Shown piece by piece: positions 17,099 to 26,666 of a DNA stretch of 64,000 bases. The stretch lies in assembly GCF_003597675.1 (NCBI RefSeq), contig NZ_CP030828.1, positions 186,001 through 250,000 on the forward strand, read 5' to 3'. Source of the DNA: Neorhizobium sp. NCHU2750. GTDB lineage: Bacteria > Pseudomonadota > Alphaproteobacteria > Rhizobiales > Rhizobiaceae. Numbering within the stretch: position 1 is the stretch's first letter; each line of letters starts with the position of its first letter. Under the pieces are notes generated by a model. The model was not told the DNA's origin, made no database searches, and saw only the letters and a program-made list of their open reading frames with translations. Position numbers and translations under genes: made by a program.

Positions 17099-17746
17099 TC
17101 AGCGGCTTCTCAGATTGCTTGCGAGACCGGACATCGTGTCTTCGCGGATCAGGCCCAGAGCGCCGGCGACATGCCACCAGCCGTGATCGGCCTGACGGAC
17201 GATCATGCATTCGGTGCTGACGCCCATGTGATTGCCTTCGAACGAGTGACCGACGGCGATATGCGCGACCTCGTCCGGCAGGCCGACGGTGAGACAGACA
17301 TGCATGCCGAACACGGAATGGCGGAAGGTCGGAGCGCCGGCCTGTGCGGGGGAGGCTGCCCAGCGCGCACGGTTTTGCTCGTCGAACTCGTAAGGCTTGC
17401 CGACATCGTGGCAGGCGGCGCCGGCAATCAGGATGTCCCAGTCGATCGAGACCTGCGGATAGATTTCCTCGAACTCGCGGGCGATGGCGCGTGCATACCG
17501 CAGCACGCCACGTACATGATCGGCCTGGGTTCCGGCCTTAAGGACCGGAGACCCCGGATTACCATCCGGGGGAATGTGGGTGATTCGGGCAAAGCCGGAG
17601 CAGCAGAGCGCATAACTCCAGGCCTCGATGACCTTGGTGCGAAGGTCCTCGTTCTGAATGAGTGCGATTTCCGGGAAATCCTCGCTCACCCAGGCCCTGG
17701 TCTCGTCGCTGATCGGCCGCCGCAACGTCGCGTAGTGATATGTCAT
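17099..17746 (-). CDS. HD-domain metal-dependent hydrolase-like protein
   Basis: Predicted cytosolic protein of 215 residues. The HD signature is spread over the usual distances: first His in QADHVRGVLRYARA (about 77), HD pair in AACHDVGKPYEF (about 113-114), then RHSVFGMH and GHSFEGNHM, and a last Asp in VRQADHGW. Such proteins bind two metals and cleave phosphate or amide/nitrile-type bonds; cyanamide hydratases share the fold and size. It overlaps the upstream MFS gene by 4 bp (ATGA), so translation is coupled to a transporter. That points to an intracellular enzyme acting on the imported compound. No closer function can be given. Confidence 0.75.
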   Translation of the reverse strand: MTYHYATLRRPISDETRAWVSEDFPEIALIQNEDLRTKVIEAWSYALCCSGFARITHIPPDGNPGSPVLKAGTQADHVRGVLRYARAIAREFEEIYPQVSIDWDILIAGAACHDVGKPYEFDEQNRARWAASPAQAGAPTFRHSVFGMHVCLTVGLPDEVAHIAVGHSFEGNHMGVSTECMIVRQADHGWWHVAGALGLIREDTMSGLASNLRSR

Positions 17747-19059
17747 GCTCTTACCATGTCCTCTGGAAGCGAAGCCGAGTCCCTTGCGGGATCGAATTCC
17801 GGTTCGATCGGTCTGCGGGTCATTGTCAGTGTGGCGATGGCGCCGACCACGAGCAGGGCTGCGGCGACACCGAATGCCCCGGAATATCCGCCGGTGGCGG
17901 CCACGACGTAACCGGTGATGATCGGTGCGATCAGGCCGAACAGGTTTCCGCCAAGTGCCGTGATGGCGATGACACGCGAAACGTCGGCCGGATTGCGCAA
18001 CAGATCGCTCGCCAGCGTGAAGTTGAGGCCGGCGCCGGTTGTCGAGCCGGTCAACACCAGCGTCAGCACGAGAAGCAGTTCCCAGAGATCGCCGACATTG
18101 GGCGCAAGCAGGATGAGCAGAGACAGTACCGCCATGGCGGCGATGAAATTGCGTCTGCGGCCGGCGCGCACGCTTTCCGACGAGAGGATCTTGTCGCTTG
18201 CCCAGGCGATCGTCACTCCGAGCACGATGGTGATCAGATAGGGAACTGCGGTCAGATAACCCGTGTTCATCGTCGACAGTTCACGGGTCGACTGAAGGAA
18301 GCTCGGCAGCCAGGTCAGGAACAGATAGGCCGTATAGACAAGGCAGGCCTGGGTGACGACGAGACCCCAGATGCTTTTCTGCGACAGGAGATATTTCAGC
18401 GTCGAAGGCCGGGCAGTGGCGACCGGAACGACCTGCTTTTCATCGCCATTGCGTTCGCGGATGATCTTCTGGCGCTCCGTGTAGGAAAGCCAAGTCGCCT
18501 TTTCGGGCGATGCGAACCAGTAGAGCCAGGCAAGGAGCCAGATATAACCGACAATGCCGAGGACAACGAAAGCCGTCCGCCAGCCGGCATACTCGACGAG
18601 ACCGGCTGTTGCGATGGCACCGATCGCGGGGCCGGCCGAAGAGCCGCCGTTGAACAGCGTCGTCACCAGCCCGCGTTCCTTCTGCGGGAACCAGTCACGG
18701 ATGATGCGGCCGCAGGCCGGGAAGGTCGATGCCTCGCTCGCACCCATCACCAGACGGGCACAGAAGATCGATGCGAAACCGCCCGTTGCCGCGGTCAATG
18801 CGGTGGCGGCCGACCAGATCGCAATACCGCCGCCAACCATGCGCTTGGGGCCGACGCGTTCGACCAGCAGGCCAAGCGGGATCAGGCAGACCACATAGGT
18901 CCAGAGAAAGCCGGAAAACAGATACCCCATCTGCACCGGTGTGAACCCGAATTCCGCCGCTATGGGTTTCGAAGCGATCGAAAGCGCGATGCGGTCAACG
19001 TAATTGATAACCACCGCCGAAAAGATCAGCAGTGCGATCCATATGCGTCGTCTGTTCAT
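17743..19059 (-). CDS. MFS transporter, ACS family
   Basis: Inner-membrane symporter of 438 residues with 12 predicted spans. NYVDRIALSIASKPIAAEF in helix 1, GLLVERVGPKRM in the loop 2-3 motif and FPACGRIIRDWFPQKERG in helix 4-5 match glucarate/hexuronate-type ACS carriers. The ATG at 19059 follows GAGGAGGGGAGG; the ORF extends 16 codons upstream without a ribosome site. It is the first gene of the operon MFS, HD protein, MFS, enolase, and is divergent from a LysR regulator, the usual arrangement for substrate-induced uptake. It is only distantly similar to the second MFS carrier in the operon, so two substrates or an uptake/efflux pair are possible. Confidence 0.9.
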   Translation of the reverse strand: MNRRRIWIALLIFSAVVINYVDRIALSIASKPIAAEFGFTPVQMGYLFSGFLWTYVVCLIPLGLLVERVGPKRMVGGGIAIWSAATALTAATGGFASIFCARLVMGASEASTFPACGRIIRDWFPQKERGLVTTLFNGGSSAGPAIGAIATAGLVEYAGWRTAFVVLGIVGYIWLLAWLYWFASPEKATWLSYTERQKIIRERNGDEKQVVPVATARPSTLKYLLSQKSIWGLVVTQACLVYTAYLFLTWLPSFLQSTRELSTMNTGYLTAVPYLITIVLGVTIAWASDKILSSESVRAGRRRNFIAAMAVLSLLILLAPNVGDLWELLLVLTLVLTGSTTGAGLNFTLASDLLRNPADVSRVIAITALGGNLFGLIAPIITGYVVAATGGYSGAFGVAAALLVVGAIATLTMTRRPIEPEFDPARDSASLPEDMVRA

Positions 19060-19164
19060 TCGAGACCTCCCCTCCTCTTGAAACCACGAACTGGCACGCA
19101 TAATCATTCCATAAGTTCATTTCGTCCAATTGGTTTGAATTCGCCCATAAGATAGGATTTTTCA
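19060..19164. promoter_or_regulatory. Divergent promoter region of the LysR-controlled MFS operon
   Basis: The 105-bp AT-rich gap between the minus-strand MFS gene and the plus-strand LysR gene contains TTCA-N16-TGAA (19118-19141) around CCAATTGG, a dyad of the kind LysR proteins bind. The exact operator cannot be fixed by eye. Confidence 0.4.
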
Positions 19165-20055
19165 ATGAGTCGTCCGTCGGTGCCGCAGCTGGAAGCTTTC
19201 TTCTGGACAGCCGAGCTTGGAAGCGTGCAACGGGCGGCGGAAATGCTGAACGTCACACAGCCGACGCTGTCACTGCGATTGAAGCAGATCGAGGCGACCG
19301 TGCGATCGCCGCTTCTTGAGCGGCACGGTCGCGGAGTGCGGGTGACGCGATATGGCCAGGCCTATCTGGCGCGGGCGAAGGTCGTGCTCGATGCCTATAA
19401 TGCGCTCGTCACGCAATCCGACGTTCCCGATATCGGCGGCCTGATGCGGATAGGGGTGGCGGAGGGATTTGCCGTCGCCTGCATGGCAGCCATGGTTGAG
19501 GACCTGCAGCAGGATTTTCCGCTCCTTCGCCCCGAATGGGTAATCGCGACCAGCGCAGGCCTTGAACAGTCACTCGCCGAAGGTCAACTCGATCTTGCGA
19601 TCCTGGTCGATCCCTTGAGCCTGAAAGGCGTGCGTCTTTCGGCCCTCGGCCCGCAGCCTAACGGATGGGCGGCTCCTGCAGCTCTCGGAAAGATCGAAGC
19701 GACTCCGCGAAATCTTGCCAAGTACACCATCGTCACGACTCCGCCGCAGACGGCGATGTATCGGGCGACCTTCGCCTGGTTTGCCGAGGACAAGATTTCG
19801 CCGGACAAGGTCTGCGTCTGCTCAAGCCTGAATGCTGCCCTGCAGTTGGTCGCAGCCGGTCTCGGCGTTGGCATTTTTCCGGCAAAGGCGATCGATGCCT
19901 ATCCGCAGCGATCCGCTCTCCAGCGGCTCATGCCCGAACCGGAATTACGGACGGGACATGTCTACCTCGCCGACCGGGCAACTGCCGACCAGGCAAGGAG
20001 CTCGGCGCTGCTGCGGACGATCGAACGAACCTGCGAAAGATTGCAATACTTTTGA
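19165..20055 (+). CDS. LysR family transcriptional regulator
   Basis: 296 residues. N-terminal winged helix with QLEAFFWTAELGSVQRAAEML and TQPTLSLRLKQIEATV (about 8-50), followed by a periplasmic-binding-like effector domain (about 90-290). LESP-type repressors/activators of this class control a divergent operon, here the MFS, HD, MFS, enolase run. The start is ATG at 19165 with only a weak upstream purine stretch. No other regulator lies in block C, so it is the likely sensor of the imported acid. Confidence 0.9.
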   Translation: MSRPSVPQLEAFFWTAELGSVQRAAEMLNVTQPTLSLRLKQIEATVRSPLLERHGRGVRVTRYGQAYLARAKVVLDAYNALVTQSDVPDIGGLMRIGVAEGFAVACMAAMVEDLQQDFPLLRPEWVIATSAGLEQSLAEGQLDLAILVDPLSLKGVRLSALGPQPNGWAAPAALGKIEATPRNLAKYTIVTTPPQTAMYRATFAWFAEDKISPDKVCVCSSLNAALQLVAAGLGVGIFPAKAIDAYPQRSALQRLMPEPELRTGHVYLADRATADQARSSALLRTIERTCERLQYF

Positions 20056-20681
20056 CGCGCAATCTGGACGAGCATGGCGGTGAGATTACATAAGACCTCT
20101 CGTGGAAGCTTAGCGTGGCTTGCCGGGTAAGGGTATCGGTTCGATCTTCATCAAGAGCTATTCTCCGATGACACAATTCGTTTCTCTATGCAGATATAGC
20201 AGCGGTTATCTGAGCTCCAACGGGAACAGCAAGCAAGGTGCTCCGAGTGGCGTCGCCAGAAGGCCGGGGGAATTGATCCGGAATATTCAGAGTCCCGCCT
20301 ACCAATCGGCAATGGTCATGATCAATCCACCCGCGGCGGCGGACGGATATATACGTTGAAGCGGCCGGCGGATGCCGGCCATTTGGATCAGACGGCGTGC
20401 CATCAGGCTGAAGAAGCTCAAAGGCCGATAGCCCAGGGCCGCGATTGCCGATAAAGTGATGCCATCAGCATCAGCCCAGCCTGCCTCAAATCGCCGCCGA
20501 GCGCCGACGGCACATCACCTCGAAGAGGCGGGATCGCCAGCCACCGCCTTAGCGCGGGAATGATGGTCAGGCCAAGCAACAATGCCGATATCCCAACGCA
20601 CGCCTCATATCGTTCCAATGGGACGCCTTACTGCACCGCTTGGGAAGGACATGGTGTTGGCCGCCATTTACCCCGACCCCT
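20056..20681. other. Intergenic region with a GC hairpin and an unclassified small frame
   Basis: No supported gene in 626 bp. GGCCGGC (20363-20369) and GCCGGCC (20374-20380) form a 7-bp hairpin that could end the minus-strand operon finishing at 20682. A minus-strand frame at 20418-20618 encodes 66 residues with a hydrophobic start, but has no ribosome site or recognisable family and may be a decayed gene fragment. Confidence 0.4.
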
Positions 20682-22184
20682 TCAGTCCTGCCAGCCGGCC
20701 CGGTTCAGGAAGAAACTTTCGTTCGGGGTTGGCGTAAACTCCAATTTCTTGGCCGCACCATAGATCGCGGCCATCTGGTAGAGCGGCACTGTGGGAATGT
20801 CGGTGGCGATGAATTGGCCAATCTTCTCATAATCCGCCAATCGCTTGGCCTCATCGGAGGAGGAGCCGGCCTCATCCAGCAAAGCGTCGATTTCCGACGT
20901 GGAAGTAATCGTCCAGGTACTGCCGGAATGAAAGAGCGAGTTCAGCGCGCCGTCGGCATCCTGGCAGCTGCAGGAGGAAGTGCTGATCGCGAGCGTAGGG
21001 CCATCCGCCGGGCCTTTCTGTATCAGCTGGAGAAAGGTCGGCGTATCGACCTTGGCGATTTCCACCGCGAAACCGACATCCTGCAATTCCTGCTGGATGG
21101 CTTCGGCGACGCGCTGGTCGAAAAAGGCACCGATGGTGAACTGGAATTTCGGCGGCGCGCCGATCTTGGAGACCAGGGCCTTGGCTTTTTGCGGATCGAA
21201 GGGAAGGCCCGGAATCTTGTCGCTCCAGCCGAAATGTGCCGGCGTCACCATTTGCGCGATCGGCTTGTCCAGCCCACCCAGAATGCCTTGGGTAATGCCG
21301 TCCTTGTCGATGGCGTAGGCGAGCGCCTGGCGCAGTTCCAGCTTGTCGAAGGGCGGCTTGTTCGGGTTGATGCGGACATAGGCGAGGCGTTCGGTCAGAA
21401 CCGGGATCGCCTTGGCATTCTGCGAACCCTGCAATTGGCTCGCCTGGTCGGATGTGAGCGCGCGGGCAAAATCGACGGTGCCGGACTGGATGTCAGCAAG
21501 CCGGGTCGAGCCATCCGGAACGGCGCGAAACACGGCGACCGGGAATTTCGACTTCTGGCCCCAATAGTCGTCGTTGCGGGCGAGCGTCACGGCAACGCCC
21601 TTTTCCCATTTGACGAACTTGTAGGGCCCCGATCCCACCGGTGAGAGATTGAATGCGGCATTGCCGACGGCATCGACCACATGTTTCGGCACGATCGACA
21701 AATTGGTAAGTGCCGCAAGCAGCGCCGGATAGGGCCGCTTCAGGGTCAACGTCACCTCGTGTGGGCCACTCGCCTCCGCCTTGTCGATCCTGTTGAACTG
21801 ACTGAGTTGCGGGCTTGCAAATTTTGGATCGATGATGCGGTTAACGCTGAAGACGACGTCTTCGGCGGTCAGCGGCGAGCCGTCATGGAAGCGGATGTCA
21901 TGGCGCAGGGTGAACACGACCTTGGTGTCGGAGGCGTTTTTCCATGCGGTCGCCACCTGCGGCACGATCTTGCCGGCATTGTCGCGGGTGACGATGTTGT
22001 CGAAGATATTTCGGTAGACGAAATAGCTGTCCGGGTTCCACTGCAATTGCGGATCAAGCGTGGAAGGCTCATTGACAAGGTCGATGACGATCTGCGGTTT
22101 TTCGGCGGCCTGAGAGGGCGCTGCGAGCCAAAGAAGGCCGAGGCTGAACCCGGCAAGGGCTGCGATGAGAGTAGTCGATTTCAT
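20682..22184 (-). CDS. ABC transporter substrate-binding protein, peptide family 5 (second copy of operon)
   Basis: Periplasmic binding protein of 500 residues, SBP_bac_5 family. Signal peptide ALAGFSLGLLWLAAPSQAA. The mature start IDLVNEPSTLDP, then YFVYRNIFDNIVTRD and FHDGSPLTAEDVVFSVNRI, are family hallmarks. It is a clear paralogue of the binding protein at 29316-30815: both share QWNPDSYFVYRNIFD and an ESFFLNRA-W ending. The ATG at 22184 has AAGGAG upstream; a start 6 codons earlier lacks one. It is the last gene of a ten-gene operon, 47 bp after the OppF-type ATPase. It probably serves the same permeases with a different ligand range. Confidence 0.9.
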   Translation of the reverse strand: MKSTTLIAALAGFSLGLLWLAAPSQAAEKPQIVIDLVNEPSTLDPQLQWNPDSYFVYRNIFDNIVTRDNAGKIVPQVATAWKNASDTKVVFTLRHDIRFHDGSPLTAEDVVFSVNRIIDPKFASPQLSQFNRIDKAEASGPHEVTLTLKRPYPALLAALTNLSIVPKHVVDAVGNAAFNLSPVGSGPYKFVKWEKGVAVTLARNDDYWGQKSKFPVAVFRAVPDGSTRLADIQSGTVDFARALTSDQASQLQGSQNAKAIPVLTERLAYVRINPNKPPFDKLELRQALAYAIDKDGITQGILGGLDKPIAQMVTPAHFGWSDKIPGLPFDPQKAKALVSKIGAPPKFQFTIGAFFDQRVAEAIQQELQDVGFAVEIAKVDTPTFLQLIQKGPADGPTLAISTSSCSCQDADGALNSLFHSGSTWTITSTSEIDALLDEAGSSSDEAKRLADYEKIGQFIATDIPTVPLYQMAAIYGAAKKLEFTPTPNESFFLNRAGWQD

Positions 22185-22231
22185 ATTCCACTCCTTCAAC
22201 ATGCTTGGTTGGCAAACTGGCTTGGGCAGGA

Positions 22232-23215
22232 TCAGATATCGGCGGTGTGGCGCAGATGGCAGGCCGCCTGGTGCATCGCACGGGCCGGCCGAAGCAACGG
22301 GGACACCTCCCTGCAGATCGGCTCGGCGATCGGACAGCGTGTCGAAAAGCGACAGCCGGAGGGCGGATTGGCCGGGCTCGGCAGGTCGCCCTGCAGGATT
22401 ATGCGCTGCCGCTGGCGCTGGGCGACCGGATCCGGCAGCGGCACAGCGCTGAGCAGAGCTTCGGTATAGGGATGGGTTGGACGGGCGAATACGTCGGCCG
22501 TCGGACCAGTCTCGGCAATGCGGCCAAGATACATCACCGCCACCCGGTCGGCGAAATGCCTTACGACCGAAAGGTCGTGCGAGATGAACAGGTATGAGAG
22601 GCCGAAACGCTGCTGCAGCTCGAGAAGCAGGTTGAGAATCTGCGAGCGGATCGACACATCGAGCGCCGAAACCGGTTCGTCGAGGACCAGCAATTTCGGC
22701 TGCAGTGCGATCGCCCTTGCGATGACGATCCGCTGTCGCTGGCCACCGGAGAAGGCATTCGGCTTGCGATCGGCATGTGCCGGGTTGAGACCGACGAGAG
22801 ACAGAAGCTCGGCCACCCGCGCCCGTCGTTCGGCAACAGTACCAACGCGGTGAATCGACAAGGGCTCTGCGATGCTGTCGCCGATGTTCATGCGCGGGTT
22901 GAGCGCAGACACCGGATCCTGAAAAACGATTTGGATGTCCCGCGTACGGTTCTTGGCGTCACTCCCGTCTGTTCGAAGATCCTTGCCATCGAAGCGGATC
23001 AGACCCTCCGTCGGCGTCTGCATGCCGACCAGCGTCCCGCCGAGCGTCGACTTGCCGGAACCGGATTCGCCGACCAGGGCCAGGCTTTCGCCCGGTGCGA
23101 TATCGAGATCGACGCCGTCAACCGCTTTGAGCAGACCCGTAGCCCGCCCGAGGAAGCCCCGGAGGATGGGGAAATGCACCGCCAGGTCGCGGATGGAGAC
23201 GAGCGGCTCAGTCAT
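22232..23215 (-). CDS. ABC transporter ATP-binding protein, OppF/DppF type
   Basis: ATPase subunit of 327 residues. Walker A GESGSGKST, Q-loop IVFQDPVSALNPRM, signature FSGGQRQR, Walker B LLVLDEPVSALDV and switch LFISHDLSVVRHF are intact. The C-terminal oligopeptide-transporter tail (GDLPSPANPPSGCRFSTRCP) carries the cysteine motif that in this family can bind an Fe-S cluster. The ATG at 23215 overlaps the OppD-type stop by 4 bp, so the two ATPases are translationally coupled and should form the heterodimer for the DppB/DppC permeases of the same operon. Confidence 0.93.
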   Translation of the reverse strand: MTEPLVSIRDLAVHFPILRGFLGRATGLLKAVDGVDLDIAPGESLALVGESGSGKSTLGGTLVGMQTPTEGLIRFDGKDLRTDGSDAKNRTRDIQIVFQDPVSALNPRMNIGDSIAEPLSIHRVGTVAERRARVAELLSLVGLNPAHADRKPNAFSGGQRQRIVIARAIALQPKLLVLDEPVSALDVSIRSQILNLLLELQQRFGLSYLFISHDLSVVRHFADRVAVMYLGRIAETGPTADVFARPTHPYTEALLSAVPLPDPVAQRQRQRIILQGDLPSPANPPSGCRFSTRCPIAEPICREVSPLLRPARAMHQAACHLRHTADI

Positions 23216-24186
23216 GCGATGCCTCCAACGAGGCTCTGATGCCAGCAGGCGGCGTGGCGGCCGGGCCCCGCTGTCGAGAGCACCGGTATACGGCCGCATT
23301 CTTCGTCTGCCAGAGGACAGCGCGTCGAAAAACGGCAGCCGTCCGGCCAGGCACCGATATCGGGAACCATACCCTTGATCGTTGGCAGAAAGGATTTGGC
23401 GTCGCTACCGTCGAGACGCGGAATCGTGGAGAGAAGCAGGCGTGTATAAGGATGCTTCTGCTCGCGGAAAAGGGCTTCGGCCGTACCATCCTCGACGACA
23501 CGCCCGGCATACATAACCGCAACCCGGTCGGCGATGTCGGCAACGACACCCATGTCGTGGGTAATGAGCAATATGGCAGTGCCGGTCTCGGAGCGCAGGC
23601 GCTTCATCAGGTCAAGGATCTGCGCCTGGATGGTGACGTCGAGCGCTGTCGTCGGTTCATCGGCGATCAGCAGGCGAGGGCGGGTGATCAGCGCCATGGC
23701 GATCATCACCCGCTGGCACATGCCACCGGACAGCTCGAATGGATATTGTTTGGCACGCAAGGCGGCTTCGGGGATACCGACTTCGTCCAGCATGGCGATT
23801 GCCCGCCGCCTGGCCTCGCCGTGGCTGACGCCGCCATGAACCAACAGAGCTTCAGCAATCTGCCGTCCGACCGGCATCAGCGGGTTCAGCGACGCGACCG
23901 GCTCCTGGAAGATCATCGACATGTCGTTGCCGCGCAGCCGCTTTAAGGCGGCATCGTCAAGACCGTTGATCTTCCGGCCTTCCAGGAGCACCGAACCGCC
24001 GGAGATCGATGCCACCGGCGGCAGCAGCCCCATCAGGGAAAAGGCCGTCATCGACTTGCCGCAACCGGATTCACCGACCAGACAGACGATCTCGCCAGCA
24101 GAGACGGAAAAGCTGACCCCATCCACAACGGGCTTGCCGCCGATTGCAACGCGCAATTCATCAACCACCAGTACGGGTTCGCTCAT
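23212..24186 (-). CDS. ABC transporter ATP-binding protein, OppD/DppD type
   Basis: ATPase subunit of 324 residues. Walker A GESGCGKSM, Q-loop MIFQEPVASLNPLM, signature LSGGMCQR (Cys at a variable position), Walker B LLIADEPTTALDV and switch LLITHDMGVVADI. The C-terminal Cys motif is present (PDGCRFSTRCPLADEEC). The ATG at 24186 overlaps the gamma-glutamyltransferase stop by 4 bp. It pairs with the OppF-type protein downstream. Confidence 0.93.
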   Translation of the reverse strand: MSEPVLVVDELRVAIGGKPVVDGVSFSVSAGEIVCLVGESGCGKSMTAFSLMGLLPPVASISGGSVLLEGRKINGLDDAALKRLRGNDMSMIFQEPVASLNPLMPVGRQIAEALLVHGGVSHGEARRRAIAMLDEVGIPEAALRAKQYPFELSGGMCQRVMIAMALITRPRLLIADEPTTALDVTIQAQILDLMKRLRSETGTAILLITHDMGVVADIADRVAVMYAGRVVEDGTAEALFREQKHPYTRLLLSTIPRLDGSDAKSFLPTIKGMVPDIGAWPDGCRFSTRCPLADEECGRIPVLSTAGPGRHAACWHQSLVGGIA

Positions 24187-25742
24187 GGGGTGGCCTCCCC
24201 CACGGCAGCCCATGGATTGCGCGGATGCACCATGCCGATATTAAGGCCGTCGCGGCATAGCACCAGCGATGGGATGGCGAAGTTGACGGGATAAAGCGTA
24301 TCCTCGATCATCTGCACGTCGTATTCGGCCGAGACAAGGGCTGCCACATCGCTTGCGGCCGCACTATTGACCCGCACCGCGGCACCGCTGACATCGATGC
24401 GTGGCGACGACAGCGCTTTTTCCGGCGAAAGGCCGTAGGCGAGCACATACGCGAGGATCTGAGCGACGGCGGAAACGATCTGGCGTCCGCCGGCGGCACC
24501 CAGTGCCAGTTCCGGCTTGCCGTTCCGGATGGCGATCACCGGGCTCATGTTGGCCAGCGGTTGGCGCCCCGCCGCGAGCGAGTTTGGCCGGCCGGGGCGA
24601 GGATCGAACCACATCATGCCGTTATTGAGCAGGAAGCCCAGTTCAGGAACCACGACTTTCGAGCCGAAACGTGATAGCAGCGTGTTGGTGAGTGAAACCA
24701 TCGTGCCATCGCGGTCGACGACGCTGATATGGCTGGTGCAACTCTGCCCGGCAGCATGGCCGAGACGGCGATATCGATCATCATTGGCATGCTGGAGGGC
24801 GCGGGCAAAGGCGAGGGCGGTTTCGCCCGAAAGCGGATCGGCTGAAGTGAGCGTCGTTTCGAGTTCGAAGAGCGCCTTCAATAGCGTCGGGCCGCCGGAA
24901 AGGCCGGGTACGGCATGGATGGTGCTGCCCTGATACACCTGCGCCTGCGATGTCATCCAGCGGGGGCAATAAGCCGAAAGATCGGTTGCCGACAGTGCCG
25001 AACCTCCAGATGCGAGGTCGGCAACCATCGTCGAGGCGATCTCGCCCTCATAAAAATCACGCGCTCCGGCACGTGCCAGCCGCTCGAGCGTCGCAGCCTT
25101 GGCTGCCATGGGCAGGAATAGCGACTTGCCGCCTTCCGGTACTCGTGGCGCGCGGCCGTCTTTCAGGAAAAGTGCGGCCGAAGAGGGGAAGCGAGCAAGG
25201 TTATGCCCGTCAATGGCAAGCGCCAGTGCCGCATACCAATCCACCTGAAGTCCTCGTTTCGCCTGCTCGATCGCCGGCGCCAGTGCCTCCTCCCAGGAAA
25301 TCGTGCCGAACTTTTCCAGCGCTTCCGCAAGTCCCGCGATGGTTCCGGGAACGCAGATCGAGCCATAGCCGATCAGGTTGCGGTCTCCCTCAACGGCCGG
25401 CCAGCTGAACCAGTCCTCGTCGTTACCGCCGATGACCCCGTAGTCCGCAGGATCAAGGCCTGCAGGCGACACGACGTTGAAATCAAGCACATCCACAGTG
25501 CCACTCGCACCATCTGCGCGCAGCAAGAAGCCGCCGCCGCCAATGCCCGAGAGCCACGGTTCGACCACGCTCAGGACCAGAGCCGTGACGACTGCGGCAT
25601 CTACCGCATTGCCACCGGCCGAAAGCACCCGTGCGCCCGCCTTGGCCGCCTGCCAGTGCTGACAGGCCACCATGCCATTCTTGCTGACCGTCTGGGTCTT
25701 GCCGACCTGCCAACTTTCGCTCGTCGCGCCGCTCATCTTCAT
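24183..25742 (-). CDS. ggt: Gamma-glutamyltransferase family protein, no signal peptide
   Basis: N-terminal-nucleophile hydrolase of 519 residues that should self-cleave into large and small subunits. The predicted nucleophile is Thr336 in GQSCTSHISVVD, which becomes the N-terminus of the small subunit after processing. Other GGT marks: AGARVLSAGGNAVDAAV, GIGGGGFLL, GFLLNNGMMWFD, SLAAGRQPLANMSP and GAAGGRQIVS. Unlike most bacterial GGTs, no signal peptide is seen, so it is predicted to work in the cytosol on imported compounds. It lies between the deacetylase-like gene (4-bp overlap) and OppD (4-bp overlap), inside an oligopeptide ABC operon. Likely role: removal of gamma-glutamyl or a related acyl group from the imported peptide or amide. 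The family also includes cephalosporin acylases. Confidence 0.88.
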   Translation of the reverse strand: MKMSGATSESWQVGKTQTVSKNGMVACQHWQAAKAGARVLSAGGNAVDAAVVTALVLSVVEPWLSGIGGGGFLLRADGASGTVDVLDFNVVSPAGLDPADYGVIGGNDEDWFSWPAVEGDRNLIGYGSICVPGTIAGLAEALEKFGTISWEEALAPAIEQAKRGLQVDWYAALALAIDGHNLARFPSSAALFLKDGRAPRVPEGGKSLFLPMAAKAATLERLARAGARDFYEGEIASTMVADLASGGSALSATDLSAYCPRWMTSQAQVYQGSTIHAVPGLSGGPTLLKALFELETTLTSADPLSGETALAFARALQHANDDRYRRLGHAAGQSCTSHISVVDRDGTMVSLTNTLLSRFGSKVVVPELGFLLNNGMMWFDPRPGRPNSLAAGRQPLANMSPVIAIRNGKPELALGAAGGRQIVSAVAQILAYVLAYGLSPEKALSSPRIDVSGAAVRVNSAAASDVAALVSAEYDVQMIEDTLYPVNFAIPSLVLCRDGLNIGMVHPRNPWAAVGEATP

Positions 25743-26650
25743 AAGGCTGCTCCGAAACGCCGTGTGCCGATCGGCGAGGGAATCTCGGCCGGCACGGCGA
25801 AGCGGCCTCTATTCGGTGATGCCGCGTGATGGCGGGAGATTTCCTCGGCGGTTGCGATCCACGTGCCGTTTTCGGCCGTAACCGCGTCGAGAAGCTTTTC
25901 CAACATCGCGATGCGCTGGGCGCGGCCGGAAATCCAGTCGTGCACCGTCAGTGTGAACAGGCCGCCGAAGCGGTGCTGTGCACGCCATTCGTTCAGCCAG
26001 TCGTCCAGCACCTGTGCACCGGAAACGGGCGCCTGGCGGTCGTTGCCGCTGCCCTCGAACTTGAAAAAGATGGCGTCATCTAGAGCCCACTGTACGGGGA
26101 TCTCGACAACGTCGTCGATCTCGTACGGATGGTCGAAGCCCATCAGCGAGCTGTCATAGGCGAGGCCGAGGCGTTTGATTTCGCGCAGCATATGCGGTGT
26201 CATCTCCCATGCCGGCGAACGGAAGCCGACGGGTTTCTTGCCCGTCTGCCGGACGAACAGCTCGAGGCTCGCTTCAAGTGCCGCAGTGAACTCGCCGTCG
26301 TCGATGTCGCGTACCAGCTCGTGGAAATAACCGTGCAAGCCGATCTCGTGACCGGCGTCGAGCAGGGCCGGCAACAGGGCAGGGTCGGATTCGGCGACCA
26401 CGGCCGGCACGTAGAAGCTTGCCTTCACGCTGTAGCGGCCAAACAGGTCGAGAAGACGAGCCATGCCGGAGCGCATGCCGAAACGCCGCAGTTCCAGCCG
26501 GGCGAGGCGGGCGGGAAGGTAATCGCGGTGCTCCCACAGAAATGGCGCGGTGGCATCGACATCGACGCTGAACAGGGCAGCGCTCGTCTTGCCTTCAGGC
26601 CATTGGTAGGAGGGGAAGGGGGCATAGGTGCCGCTTTTCGGTCCGGACAT
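25739..26650 (-). CDS. Polysaccharide deacetylase (NodB-homology) family protein
   Basis: Predicted cytosolic metal-dependent amide hydrolase of 303 residues. The NodB motifs are visible: SVDVDAT (motif 1, metal Asp), HEIGLHGYFHE (motif 2, H-x3-H type), VGFRSPAWEMT (motif 3, Arg), then DDAIFFKFEGS and FTLTVHDWISGR (late His). No signal peptide is seen, so allantoinase-like or peptide/amide deacylation is more likely than cell-wall work. Two ATGs (26653 and 26650) follow AAGGAGG; the second has the better spacing. Its stop overlaps the GGT start by 4 bp, and the SDR gene ends 16 bp upstream of its start. Confidence 0.85.
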   Translation of the reverse strand: MSGPKSGTYAPFPSYQWPEGKTSAALFSVDVDATAPFLWEHRDYLPARLARLELRRFGMRSGMARLLDLFGRYSVKASFYVPAVVAESDPALLPALLDAGHEIGLHGYFHELVRDIDDGEFTAALEASLELFVRQTGKKPVGFRSPAWEMTPHMLREIKRLGLAYDSSLMGFDHPYEIDDVVEIPVQWALDDAIFFKFEGSGNDRQAPVSGAQVLDDWLNEWRAQHRFGGLFTLTVHDWISGRAQRIAMLEKLLDAVTAENGTWIATAEEISRHHAASPNRGRFAVPAEIPSPIGTRRFGAAL

Positions 26651-26666
26651 CATAGTCCTCCTTTCC

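Noticed and set aside
17740..19155. 471-codon plus-strand frame
   Set aside because: Antisense of an MFS carrier with intact motifs on the other strand.
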